In this document: positions 7,030 to 14,467 of the stretch, piece after piece | Layout: each line of letters opens with the position of its first letter | Numbering within the stretch: position 1 is the first letter of the stretch | Source: Pseudomonadota bacterium | GTDB lineage: Bacteria; Desulfobacterota; Anaeroferrophillalia; Anaeroferrophillales; Tharpellaceae | DNA: 19,222 nucleotides | Assembly (NCBI GenBank): GCA_015486505.1 | Contig: WFRP01000321.1 | Span: 1-19,222, forward strand | Reading direction: 5' to 3' | Program-made: the position numbers and the translations under genes | Notes under the pieces: generated by a model | What the model was told of the DNA's origin: nothing | Seen by the model: the letters and a program-made list of their open reading frames with translations, nothing else | Databases searched by the model: none

Positions 7030-7667
7030 CCATTTATAACAGCCATAATTGCTGTATAAATTTCATCCGGACTCCCGGTCCCGGGTATCGACCGCAACAG
7101 AGATCTGGAACTGTAAAAGTCGATCAAAGGCGCCGTCTGTTTATGGTAATTTTCAAGACGAACCTTAATCGCATCCTCTTTATCATCATCCCGCTGATAA
7201 AGTTTTGCGCCGCAGAGATCACAAACACCGTCAACTTTGGCAGGATTGAAAATCTTGTGAAAACTGGCGCCGCAGGTACACATCCAGCGACCGGTCAAAC
7301 GGGCAAGAAGATCAGCGTCCGGCACTTCTATACTGACAACATGGTCAATCTTACGGCCGCTCTTCTCCAACATCTCGGCTAAAGAGGCCGCCTGGTCTAC
7401 CGTCCGCGGAAAACCATCAAGGATAAAACCTTTAGCGCAGTCATCTTCTTTAAGGCGATCATCAATGATGCCGATTACGACGGAATCCGGCACCAATTGA
7501 CCGGCATCCATATATTTTTTCGCCTCGACCCCCATTGCCGTACCGTCTTTTACCGCGGCCCGGAGAATATCACCGGTTGAAATCTGCGGAATCTGCAAAG
7601 CGTCAATCATCTTCTTCGCCTGGGTTCCTTTGCCTGCCCCGGGAGGTCCTAACAAAATCAAATTCAT
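7026..7667 (-). CDS. adk: Adenylate kinase, long form with Cys-bearing LID
   Basis: Cytosolic enzyme that interconverts ATP + AMP with 2 ADP. The product has 213 residues. The P-loop GPPGAGKGT lies at 8-16, the AMP-binding region has TGDILRAAV (31-39), then DGFPRT (84-89), and the LID runs from about 122 to 159. The LID carries Cys at 130, 132, 149 and 152, which would form a zinc site. The first pair is C-x-C and not the usual C-x2-C. The frame is open upstream to 7712, but ATG at 7667 has AAAGGAG 7-8 nt upstream and gives the canonical MNLILLGPPG start. Confidence 0.97.
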   Translation of the reverse strand: MNLILLGPPGAGKGTQAKKMIDALQIPQISTGDILRAAVKDGTAMGVEAKKYMDAGQLVPDSVVIGIIDDRLKEDDCAKGFILDGFPRTVDQAASLAEMLEKSGRKIDHVVSIEVPDADLLARLTGRWMCTCGASFHKIFNPAKVDGVCDLCGAKLYQRDDDKEDAIKVRLENYHKQTAPLIDFYSSRSLLRSIPGTGSPDEIYTAIMAVING

Positions 7668-7693
7668 AATATTCTCCTTTATAATATGTCTTA

Positions 7694-7717
7694 AGATCAA
7701 ACAAAAGATCAAACAAA
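7694..7717. repeat. Perfect 12-bp tandem duplication in the secY-adk spacer
   Basis: The plus-strand unit AGATCAAACAAA occurs twice head to tail (7694-7705 and 7706-7717) in the 74-nt spacer between secY and adk, about 27 nt upstream of the adk start. It looks like a slippage duplication. Confidence 0.85.
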
Positions 7718-7741
7718 ACCTGCAAAAAAAACAACTAACCT

Positions 7742-9049
7742 TTAACGATTTTTCTTGCCGCCGGCCTTTTTCATCAAACCTTCATAGTTGCGGGACATCA
7801 GATGCGACTGAATCTGCTGAATCGTATCAATCCCGACTCCGACGACAATCAAAAGGGCAGTGCCGCCAAAAAAGAAAGGCACATTAAACTTGCCGATCAA
7901 TAACATCGGCAACACGCAAACCACCGAAACATAAACCGCGCCCCAGAAGGTCAAACGAGTCAGAATTTTATCAAGATATTCCGCGGTCCGCTTACCGGGG
8001 CGAATCCCGGGAACATAACCGCCGAATTTCTTCAAATTATCCGCGACATCATCGGGTTTGAAAGTAACCGCAGTATAAAAGTAGCAGAAGATAAAGATCA
8101 AAATGACATAGACAATATTATATGAAATACTGCTCGGGACAAAGGCGGACGCAAATTTCTTCATTATCGGAATATCGATAAATCCCGCAATCGTCGCCGG
8201 AAACATTATAATTGATGAAGCAAAAATCGGCGGGATAACCCCGGCGGTATTAATCTTCAGCGGTAAATGGGTACTCTGGCCGCCGACCATACGCCGGCCC
8301 TGAACCCGTTTGGCATATTGAATCGGGATTCGTCTCTGGGCGATTTCGATAAACACGATTACGGCAAAGGTCACCACCATCAGAATTATTATCAGCAACA
8401 TAACAAAAAGACTCATCTCGCCGGTCTTGATCAGGCGGATAGAGTTAATAACTGCTGACGGCCCCCGGGCGACAATCCCGGCGAAAATAATCAACGATAT
8501 ACCATTACCAATGCCGCGTTCAGTAATCTGTTCCCCGATCCACATAATAAACGCGGTACCGGTAGTCAGGGTAATAATGGTCAGGATTCTAAAACCCCAA
8601 CCCGGAAACATAACCACCATTTCCCCGGCCGGACCCTGCATGCTTTCAAGTCCGACCGCAATCCCGAAACTCTGAATTACACTTAAAAGGATAGTGCCGT
8701 AACGGGTGTATCGGGTAATCTTGCGCTGACCGGCCTCACCCTCTTTCTTGAGGCGTTCCAAGGTCGGAACCACCATAGCCAGCAGTTCAATGATAATTGA
8801 AGCACTGATATAAGGCATAATCCCGAGCGCAAAGACTGATAATTTACTGAGCCCGCCGCCGGAAAACATATCAAACATACCGAGCAGGGTGCCTTTCGCC
8901 TGAACAAAGAAGGCCGCCAGCGCCTGTCCGTCAATTCCGGGAGTTGGAACATGGATTCCGACTCTATAGATAAAGAGAAGGAAGAATGTCCAACCCAAGC
9001 GGCGCTGCAACTCCGGGATATTACCGATATTCTCGATCCCCTTAAGCAA
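7742..9049 (-). CDS. secY: Protein translocase subunit SecY, TTG start inside rplO
   Basis: Central channel of the SecYEG translocon, a ten-helix inner-membrane protein. At 435 residues it has the normal length. The N-terminus runs through GNIPELQRRLGWTFFLLFIYR into VHVPTPGID-type sequence, followed by a GMFDMFSGGGLSKLSVFALG plug region and a basic tail (KKAGGKKNR). The frame is open to 9109, but the family N-terminus begins at TTG 9049. GAGGAGGA lies about 8 nt upstream, inside the end of rplO. The start overlaps rplO by 8 nt (TTGCTTAA), a clear case for translational coupling. Confidence 0.95.
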   Translation of the reverse strand: MLKGIENIGNIPELQRRLGWTFFLLFIYRVGIHVPTPGIDGQALAAFFVQAKGTLLGMFDMFSGGGLSKLSVFALGIMPYISASIIIELLAMVVPTLERLKKEGEAGQRKITRYTRYGTILLSVIQSFGIAVGLESMQGPAGEMVVMFPGWGFRILTIITLTTGTAFIMWIGEQITERGIGNGISLIIFAGIVARGPSAVINSIRLIKTGEMSLFVMLLIIILMVVTFAVIVFIEIAQRRIPIQYAKRVQGRRMVGGQSTHLPLKINTAGVIPPIFASSIIMFPATIAGFIDIPIMKKFASAFVPSSISYNIVYVILIFIFCYFYTAVTFKPDDVADNLKKFGGYVPGIRPGKRTAEYLDKILTRLTFWGAVYVSVVCVLPMLLIGKFNVPFFFGGTALLIVVGVGIDTIQQIQSHLMSRNYEGLMKKAGGKKNR

Positions 9050-9497
9050 GCTCAGTCTCCTCCTCAACCTGACCGCCAGCCTGGCTGATTTTCTCTTTCG
9101 CGGTGGCACTTAAGGCTGTCACTTTAACCGTCAGTTTTTTATTCAGCAATCCGTTACCGAGAATCTTTATCCGCTCAATCCCGGCGTTCACCAGCCCCAT
9201 CTCGGCCAGCGCCGCCGCATCAACAACCGCTCCATCTTCAAAACAGTTAAGCTGGTGGACATTAACAACGGCAAATTCTTTGCGGAAGATATTTGTAAAA
9301 CCGCGCTTGGGTATGCGGCGCTGCAAGGGCATCTGCCCCCCCTCAAACCAGGGATGAATGCCACCGCCGGAGCGGGACTTCTGCCCTTTATGGCCGCGAC
9401 CGGCGGTTTTATGGTAGCCGGACCCGATTCCCCGTCCGACTCTTTTTCTATTTTTTGCGGCTCCGCTATCGGCCGGCAATGAAGCTAAATCAACCAT
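9042..9497 (-). CDS. rplO: 50S ribosomal protein L15
   Basis: Late-assembly large-subunit protein. The 151 residues start with the Gly/Arg/Lys-rich extension (KRVGRGIGSGYHKTAGRGHK near 18-37), then HPWFEGGQMPLQRRIPKRGF (48-67) and the globular C-terminal domain (from about 80) ending in an acidic GQVEEETELA. ATG at 9497 has GAGG upstream. Its last codons contain the ribosome-binding site and start of secY. Confidence 0.97.
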   Translation of the reverse strand: MVDLASLPADSGAAKNRKRVGRGIGSGYHKTAGRGHKGQKSRSGGGIHPWFEGGQMPLQRRIPKRGFTNIFRKEFAVVNVHQLNCFEDGAVVDAAALAEMGLVNAGIERIKILGNGLLNKKLTVKVTALSATAKEKISQAGGQVEEETELA

Positions 9498-9575
9498 TTC
9501 ACCCTCAATATTATGTCATCTTCCGGTTATTTTTTTGTAAGGATAAGTCTTAAATGATATTCGACTTAAAGAAAT

Positions 9576-9755
9576 CTAGACTCTCTCCACATCAACCAGA
9601 TAAGAGATTTTATTAATCATCCCCGTAATCTGCGGGGTTTCGGTCAAAGTTACACTCTGGCGGATCTTACGCAATCCCAAAGCCTCAGCCGTACGCTTAT
9701 GTTTAATAAGACGACCGGCACAACTTCTTTTCAATGTTATCTTAACGCTACTCAT
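9576..9755 (-). CDS. rpmD: 50S ribosomal protein L30
   Basis: A 59-residue product that starts MSSVKITLKRSCAGR and continues through HKRTAEALGLRKIRQSVTL, TPQITGMINKISYLVDVERV. This is the short bacterial L30 fold with the expected T.ALGLRK block. ATG at 9755 has GGAG 9 nt upstream, and the stop is TAG at 9578-9576. It sits between rpsE and rplO, the standard spc-operon position, with unusually long flanks (86 nt before, 78 nt after). Confidence 0.97.
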   Translation of the reverse strand: MSSVKITLKRSCAGRLIKHKRTAEALGLRKIRQSVTLTETPQITGMINKISYLVDVERV

Positions 9756-9798
9756 TTTTTTAAGCTCCAGTTTACCGCTCCGGTGGATTAATTCTTTA

Positions 9799-9811
9799 TC
9801 GGTATTACCGA
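9799..9811. repeat. 13-nt perfect inverted repeat in the rpsE-rpmD spacer
   Basis: TCGGTA-T-TACCGA within the 86-nt spacer. As RNA it would form a small 5-bp hairpin with a 3-nt loop. Function unknown, possibly none. Confidence 0.55.
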
Positions 9812-9841
9812 GAGATGCAACTCGTAAATAAGGCTTCCAGG

Positions 9842-10336
9842 CTACATATTAAGTGTGACCGGTTTATTACGATTACGTGATACCTGCTCCGCGCTCTGCA
9901 ACTGCGACAATCCTTCGAGGGTCGCCCGTACAGCATTATGCGGGTTATTGGACCCGATACATTTAGTCAAAATATCCTTAATGCCGACCGATTCAAGCAC
10001 CGCGCGGACCGCGCCGCCAGCAATAACTCCAGTACCGGGTGAAGCCGGCCGCAACAGCACTTTACCGGCGCCATAATTACCGACAACCTGATAAGGGATG
10101 GTATTCCCGACCAGGGGAACCTCAATCATCTGACGACGGGCCGACTCGGTTCCTTTGCGTACAGCTTCCGGCACCTCATTTGCCTTACCAAGGCCGAAAC
10201 CTACCTGGCCTTTACCATCGCCGACCACGACCAGAGCGCTGAAACTGAAACGCCGTCCACCCTTGACAACTTTAGCAACCCGGTTGATCTTGACCACCCG
10301 TTCAGTTACTTCATCTTCAAATCTGGGCCTTTCCAA
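9842..10336 (-). CDS. rpsE: 30S ribosomal protein S5, TTG start
   Basis: Small-subunit protein important for decoding fidelity. The 164 residues include VVKINRVAKVVKGGRRFSFS (14-33), the dsRNA-binding-like N domain with VVVGDGKGQVGFGLGKANEV, and the C domain with SPGTGVIAGGAVRAVLE. Initiation is at TTG 10336, with GGAGG 6 nt upstream. No in-frame ATG gives a better family N-terminus. Confidence 0.97.
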   Translation of the reverse strand: MERPRFEDEVTERVVKINRVAKVVKGGRRFSFSALVVVGDGKGQVGFGLGKANEVPEAVRKGTESARRQMIEVPLVGNTIPYQVVGNYGAGKVLLRPASPGTGVIAGGAVRAVLESVGIKDILTKCIGSNNPHNAVRATLEGLSQLQSAEQVSRNRNKPVTLNM

Positions 10337-10380
10337 GCCACACCTCCATTAGAACTGTTGTAATATATAAAGTCTTCTCA

Positions 10381-10412
10381 GGATAAAACCGGTTCCGGAT
10401 AAAACCGGATTC
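10381..10412. repeat. 16-bp imperfect tandem duplication in the rplR-rpsE spacer
   Basis: Two adjacent 16-nt units (10381-10396 and 10397-10412) share GGATAAAACCGG and differ at two of the last four bases. Read on the minus strand the pair also offers a CCGGTT/AACCGG stem with an 8-nt loop between rplR and rpsE. Confidence 0.8.
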
Positions 10413-10415
10413 AGC

Positions 10416-10778
10416 CTAAAATTTTAGTCCGCCTTCCCGAGCCGCGTCCGCAAGTTCCTTGATTCGTCCGTGGTAAATAAAACCATTTCGGTCAAAAGCC
10501 GCATCCTTGATCTCCAATGCGAGCAAACGCTCGGCAATCAGACGGCCAACCTCTTTCGCGGCTTTACAATTACCACCATAACCGACGGCAAAACCTTTCT
10601 CTTTACTGGAAGCCGAAGCCAGAGTTTTTTGACTTTGATCATCGATTGCCTGAACATAGATATTCCTGGAAGATCTGAAAACCGAAAGTCTGGGACAGGC
10701 GGCAGTGCCGTTAATCGTCCCCCGGATCTTACGCTTTTTCTTCTCGCGGATAACTCTTTTTCTCTTAATTGAATTCAC
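10416..10778 (-). CDS. rplR: 50S ribosomal protein L18, GTG start
   Basis: Binds 5S rRNA together with L5 and L25-type proteins and mediates its attachment to 23S rRNA. The 120 residues begin with a strongly basic stretch (KRKRVIREKKKRKIRGT), then PRLSVFRSSRNIYVQAIDD (29-47), KEVGRLIAERLLA, and the C-terminal DRNGFIYHGRIKELADAARE. The start is GTG at 10778, with GAGG 7 nt upstream. It lies 29 nt after rplF. Confidence 0.97.
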   Translation of the reverse strand: MNSIKRKRVIREKKKRKIRGTINGTAACPRLSVFRSSRNIYVQAIDDQSQKTLASASSKEKGFAVGYGGNCKAAKEVGRLIAERLLALEIKDAAFDRNGFIYHGRIKELADAAREGGLKF

Positions 10779-10807
10779 GTTCCTACCTCTATACTAGTGC
10801 GGGTCGA

Positions 10808-11341
10808 TTACTTCCCGGTTTTACCGGCTTTACGAATGACATGCTCATCAAGATACTTGATACCTTTACCTTTGTAAGGCTCAACCTGACGAAATGCTCT
10901 GATATCGGCAGCGACCGCCCCGACCAACTGCTTATCAACACCCTCGACCTTTACCATCTCCCGTTCGACCGAAATTGAGATATTTTCAGGAATCGGGTAA
11001 TCAATCGGATGCGAATAGCCTAAGGCCAGATTTAAAACCTTGCCTGAGACATTAGCCTTGTAACCAATCCCGTTAATAACCAGAGTTTTACTGAAACCTT
11101 CATGAACTCCGGTAACCATATTGGCAATCAAGGCCCGCATCAAACCATGGAATGCCCGGGATCTGCGATCCTCGGAAACCCGGGTGACGTTAACAGTCCG
11201 ACCGTCGATTTCCACACCCACACGCTCAATCAGCGTCTGCTGCAGACTGCCCTTTGGCCCTTTAACTTTTACCACATTACCGTCCACGGTAAGTTCAACC
11301 CCCTGCGGCAATGTGATCTCCATCTTTCCAATTCGAGACAT
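10808..11341 (-). CDS. rplF: 50S ribosomal protein L6
   Basis: Large-subunit protein near the sarcin-ricin loop and the factor-binding site. The 177 residues form the duplicated L6 fold. The N half runs MSRIGKMEITLPQGVEL to HGLMRALIANMVTGVHEGF, and the C half has the signature VEGVDKQLVGAVAADIRAFR followed by EPYKGKGIKYLDE (about 154-166). ATG at 11341 is preceded by GGAG. Confidence 0.97.
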   Translation of the reverse strand: MSRIGKMEITLPQGVELTVDGNVVKVKGPKGSLQQTLIERVGVEIDGRTVNVTRVSEDRRSRAFHGLMRALIANMVTGVHEGFSKTLVINGIGYKANVSGKVLNLALGYSHPIDYPIPENISISVEREMVKVEGVDKQLVGAVAADIRAFRQVEPYKGKGIKYLDEHVIRKAGKTGK

Positions 11342-11371
11342 CTTTTATCTCCACAAATCTATTAAGACAAC

Positions 11372-11773
11372 TTACCAGACAGAGCAGATATATTCACCAC
11401 CGACATGCAGTTTGGCGGCTTTTTCGCCCGTGACCACACCTTTTGAGGTCGAAAGGATACTGGTTCCCAGTCCATTACGAACCACCGGAATGGACTCATG
11501 GCTGACGTAATTACGCAGACCGCTGCGACTCTCACGCCGGATTCCGTTGATTACCGGACGATCCTGTTCATCATACTTCAAGTAAAGACGCAAAGTTCCA
11601 AACCCGTTATCACCGGTCAAAACCTTAAAATTCCTGATATAGCCTTCTTCCTTAAGGATATCCGCCAGACTCTGGTTCATCTTGGTCAAAACGACATCAA
11701 CTTTTTCAAATTTGGCCATATTCGCATTGCGAATCCTGGTCAACATATCAGCGATCAAATCGGTTGCCGACAT
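11372..11773 (-). CDS. rpsH: 30S ribosomal protein S8
   Basis: Primary 16S rRNA binder. In enterobacteria it represses the spc operon by binding the rplE message. The 133 residues start with the canonical MSATDLIADMLTRIRNAN and end with the conserved SKGVVTGEKAAKLHVGGEYI...VW block. The frame is open to a GTG at 11782, but ATG 11773 fits the family and has AAGG 8 nt upstream. I do not see an obvious S8-binding mimic near rplE, though I could not fold the RNA. Confidence 0.96.
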   Translation of the reverse strand: MSATDLIADMLTRIRNANMAKFEKVDVVLTKMNQSLADILKEEGYIRNFKVLTGDNGFGTLRLYLKYDEQDRPVINGIRRESRSGLRNYVSHESIPVVRNGLGTSILSTSKGVVTGEKAAKLHVGGEYICSVW

Positions 11774-11823
11774 TCTTCTCACCTTCTACAAAAATTTATT
11801 ACTGAATTAAAAATCTCAGTGAA

Positions 11824-12009
11824 CTACCAACTGGATTTAATTACACCCGGAATGTCTCCACGTAAAGACAAAGTCCGAAAACAGATCCGGCACATATCGA
11901 ATTTACGATAGTAACCGCGCGGCCGACCGCATAACGGACAGCGGTTATATTCACGTACTGCAAATTTCTTCGGCCGTGACGCTTTGACCATAATTGACTT
12001 TCTAGCCAT
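11824..12009 (-). CDS. rpsN: 30S ribosomal protein S14, type Z (zinc-binding)
   Basis: Small 61-residue S14. The four zinc ligands C24-x2-C27...C40-x2-C43 are complete, in NRCPLCGRPRGYYRKF and DMCRICFRTL. The tail GDIPGVIKSSW is canonical. ATG at 12009 has AGGAG 8 nt upstream. The short zinc form, and not the roughly 100-residue cysteine-free form, is found here between rplE and rpsH. Confidence 0.97.
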   Translation of the reverse strand: MARKSIMVKASRPKKFAVREYNRCPLCGRPRGYYRKFDMCRICFRTLSLRGDIPGVIKSSW

Positions 12010-12070
12010 CTAACAACTCCTAAGCTGTCGTAATCTAAACTTTATATATCAAAGAGATTTCGGTAAATAA

Positions 12071-12610
12071 TTATTTTCTGAACGGAAAGCCGAACAGGGT
12101 CAACAACTCACGCCCCTCTTCATCATTTTTAGCGCTGGTTACAATCGCGATGTTCATACCCTTGACCGTATCGACATTTTCCAGATCGATCTCCGGGAAA
12201 ACCACCTGATCACGAAAGCCTAAAGAGTAGTTGCCGCGGCCGTCAAAAGCCTTGGCGGAAATTCCCTTAAAATCGCGAACCCGAGGCAATGTAACCGTAA
12301 TCAGCCGTTCGAGAAATTCGTACATCGCATCACGACGCAAGGTCACCATGCAGCCAATCGGCATTCCTTCACGCAACTTGAACTGCGCGATCGACTTCCG
12401 CGCTTTGGTAATCACAGGTTTACGTCCGGTTATGGCTGCCATTTCGGTTACAGCTGAATCCAGAATCTTGACATTTTGCACAGCCGCACCCAATCCCATA
12501 TTGACAACGACTTTTTCAAGCCGCGGGATCTCCATGACATTACCATAGGCAAAACGCTTGCGCATGGCCGGGATTATTTCCTGCTGGTATTTTTCCTTAA
12601 ACAAGCCCAT
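12071..12610 (-). CDS. rplE: 50S ribosomal protein L5
   Basis: Binds 5S rRNA and forms the bridge to S13. The 179 residues show the family order: LKEKYQQEI-type start, MEIPRLEKVVVNMGLGAAVQ (26-45), ITGRKPVITKARKSIAQFKLREGMPIG block, RVRDFKGISAKAFDGRGNY, and the C-terminal TSAKNDEEGRELLTLFGFPF. ATG at 12610 has GGAGG about 10 nt upstream. The gap from rplX is 23 nt. Confidence 0.97.
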   Translation of the reverse strand: MGLFKEKYQQEIIPAMRKRFAYGNVMEIPRLEKVVVNMGLGAAVQNVKILDSAVTEMAAITGRKPVITKARKSIAQFKLREGMPIGCMVTLRRDAMYEFLERLITVTLPRVRDFKGISAKAFDGRGNYSLGFRDQVVFPEIDLENVDTVKGMNIAIVTSAKNDEEGRELLTLFGFPFRK

Positions 12611-12633
12611 CTAGCATTACCCTCCGGAACCAA

Positions 12634-12951
12634 CTATTTGTCAAAAAGTTCTTCGCACTTTTTACAATAGCGAACCTTACTGTTATCTTCCATTTTGCGC
12701 ACGCCGTACCGTACCGGCTTATCACATTTATCACAAAAGAGCATAACATTAGAGCGGTGGATAGAGGACTCTTTTTCGATAATTCCGCCTTGAGTCTGAT
12801 CCATCCCCGGTTTAGTGTGCCGTTTTACCAGGTTCAGTTTTTCCACCACAACCCGGTCTTTTGCGTGCAGCACTCTCTTTATTTTACCGCTTTTTCCTTT
12901 ATCTTTCCCGCCGATGACCATTACTTTGTCATCTTTTTTAAGCCGCATCAT
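12634..12951 (-). CDS. rplX: 50S ribosomal protein L24 with C-terminal zinc-ribbon-like motif
   Basis: Early-assembly protein at the tunnel exit. The KOW region KDDKVMVIGGKDKGKSGKIK lies at the N-terminus, then DRVVVEKLNLVKRHTKP. The C-terminal third carries two CxxC pairs (CDKC and CKKC, about residues 73/76 and 96/99), which suggest a zinc ribbon absent from E. coli L24. The frame opens at a TTG (12957), but ATG 12951 has GGAG 7 nt upstream; a second ATG follows at once (12948). The product is 105 residues. Confidence 0.94.
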   Translation of the reverse strand: MMRLKKDDKVMVIGGKDKGKSGKIKRVLHAKDRVVVEKLNLVKRHTKPGMDQTQGGIIEKESSIHRSNVMLFCDKCDKPVRYGVRKMEDNSKVRYCKKCEELFDK

Positions 12952-13004
12952 TGGCAAACTCCAAATAATTTATTTCGCCGTTTCCGGTTTCCGCTTAAAT
13001 CCGC

Positions 13005-13373
13005 TTACAGAACTTCCGGAGCCAGAGATATAATCTTCATAAAATTTCGCGCCCGCAGTTCTCGGGCTACCGGGCCGAAAATACGGGTTCCAACCGGCTC
13101 ATTCTGGGCGTTGATAATTACGGCTGAGTTGCAGTCGAACTTAATATAACTACCGTCGGCCCGGCGCACTTCTTTCGCCGTGCGGACAATAACCGCTTCC
13201 AGGACTTCACCTTTTTTCACCTTGGAATTAGGCAGGGCCTCCTTAACCGAGACCTTGACAACATCACCGACTCGCGCGTAACGCCGTCGTGAGCCCCCCA
13301 AAACCTTGATGCACAACATCTTTTTAGCCCCGGAATTATCCGCCGAATCCAGAAGCGTTTCAACCTGTATCAT
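13005..13373 (-). CDS. rplN: 50S ribosomal protein L14
   Basis: Beta-barrel large-subunit protein near the L19 and S12 bridge. The 122 residues are canonical from MIQVETLLDSADNSGAKKM to FGPVARELRARNFMKIISLAPEVL, with the family block GSRRRYARVGDVVKVSVKEA (28-47). ATG at 13373 has GGGAG about 9 nt upstream. Confidence 0.98.
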   Translation of the reverse strand: MIQVETLLDSADNSGAKKMLCIKVLGGSRRRYARVGDVVKVSVKEALPNSKVKKGEVLEAVIVRTAKEVRRADGSYIKFDCNSAVIINAQNEPVGTRIFGPVARELRARNFMKIISLAPEVL

Positions 13374-13420
13374 CTTAATTTCTCCCGTGTAACACTTTCT
13401 CTATCAATTGCGAATCGCAA

Positions 13421-13687
13421 TTATTTAACAGCCTGTACAACAATTTCACTTACACGCCAGCACTTATCCTTACTCAAAGGGCGACACTCGGTAATGGTAA
13501 CGGTATCACCGGCCGCACATTTATTTTCGGGATCATGGGCCTTATACTTTTTACTTTTGCGAATATACTTTTTATAAGTAGGGTGTTTTACCTTGGTCGA
13601 AACCTCGACAACGACGGTTTTATCCATCTTGTCACTGGTTACATTGCCAACCATAATCCGTTTATTTCTCTGGCCGTTATTCTGCAT
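13421..13687 (-). CDS. rpsQ: 30S ribosomal protein S17
   Basis: OB-fold primary 16S rRNA binder. The 88 residues include VGNVTSDKMDKTVVVEV (13-29), the central HPTYKKYIRKSKKYKAHD and the signature GDTVTITECRPLSKDK before RVSEIVVQ. ATG at 13687 has the hexamer AAGGAT twice in tandem upstream (minus strand, 13704-13693), so two Shine-Dalgarno copies lie 6 and 12 nt from the start. It follows rpmC by 69 nt. Confidence 0.97.
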   Translation of the reverse strand: MQNNGQRNKRIMVGNVTSDKMDKTVVVEVSTKVKHPTYKKYIRKSKKYKAHDPENKCAAGDTVTITECRPLSKDKCWRVSEIVVQAVK

Positions 13688-13756
13688 GGCTCATCCTTAT
13701 CCTTACTGCTTCAATTTTGCGTCAAATGCGAAAACAAATCCGCTTACTCTTTACCC

Positions 13757-13954
13757 TCAACCGGCTTTTTTCAGTTGACTGATCCTGGTCAAAACCCGAG
13801 CCCGGTCTTTTTTCGTCCGACCCAGTTTTGCCGTATCCTGAAGCTGGCTGATGCTTTTCTGCAAGCGTAAATTGAAAAGTTCCTGAGAAAGCTCAGCCAC
13901 CTTTTCCTGCAGATCTTCAACATTGTTAATTTCGTTTAATTCGCTCATCTTCAT
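13757..13954 (-). CDS. rpmC: 50S ribosomal protein L29
   Basis: Small helical protein at the tunnel exit that takes part in the binding of trigger factor and SRP. The 65 residues show the family pattern: LQEKVAELSQELFNLRLQKS followed by KLGRTKKDRARVLTRISQ. ATG at 13954 has AGAGG 10 nt upstream; an in-frame ATG two codons later (13948) is the alternative. The gap after rplP is only 5 nt. Confidence 0.96.
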   Translation of the reverse strand: MKMSELNEINNVEDLQEKVAELSQELFNLRLQKSISQLQDTAKLGRTKKDRARVLTRISQLKKAG

Positions 13955-13959
13955 TACAG

Positions 13960-14370
13960 CTATACCTCTCGACTCACAATTCTGGTCTTGATCGGCAGTT
14001 TATTGGCAGCCAGCCGTAAGGCCTCATTAGCTACTTCAGCGGAAACCCCTTCCATCTCATAAAGAATCCGGCCGGGTTTGACCACGGCTACCCATTCTTC
14101 AGGTGAACCTTTACCCTTACCCATCCGCACTTCGGCCGGTTTTTTGGTCATCGGCTTATCCGGGAAAACCCTGATCCAAACCTTTCCCCCACGCTTGATG
14201 TGACGATTAATCGCAATTCGCGCCGCTTCAATCTGACGATTGCTCAAGTGTCCGGCGACCAGCGCCTTGAGCCCGAAATCACCGAAGGATAAATTCGAGC
14301 CGCGCAAGGCAAGCCCACGATTCCGACCCTTCTGCTGTTTTCTATATTTAACCTTTTTTGGCATTAACAT
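13960..14370 (-). CDS. rplP: 50S ribosomal protein L16
   Basis: Supports A-site tRNA accommodation in the peptidyl transferase region. The 136 residues are canonical: MLMPKKVKYRKQQKGRNRG, then GDFGLKAL, the block WIRVFPDKPMTKKPAEVRMGKGKG-type sequence (about 61-87) and AANKLPIKTRIVSRE at the end. ATG at 14370 has AGGGG 7 nt upstream; a second in-frame ATG is at 14364. Confidence 0.97.
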   Translation of the reverse strand: MLMPKKVKYRKQQKGRNRGLALRGSNLSFGDFGLKALVAGHLSNRQIEAARIAINRHIKRGGKVWIRVFPDKPMTKKPAEVRMGKGKGSPEEWVAVVKPGRILYEMEGVSAEVANEALRLAANKLPIKTRIVSREV

Positions 14371-14403
14371 GACAATACCCCTGGCCCTTATAATTTTAGT
14401 AGC

Positions 14404-14429
14404 GAGTCAGCCCCTATAAAAAGCGACTC
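14404..14429 (-). other. Hairpin in the rpsC-rplP spacer
   Basis: GAGTC at 14404-14408 pairs with GACTC at 14425-14429, and GC/GC pairs extend the stem across a one-base bulge. No T-run follows on the minus strand, so it is not a normal terminator. Confidence 0.4.
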
Positions 14430-14467
14430 TTTATAATCCGTAATAAGATTCAAACTGACAAATCTCT

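Noticed and set aside
9498..9575. AAGTC/GACTT inverted repeat in the rplO-rpmD spacer as an internal terminator
   Set aside because: Only 5 bp with a 13-nt loop, followed on the minus strand by A-rich and not T-rich sequence.
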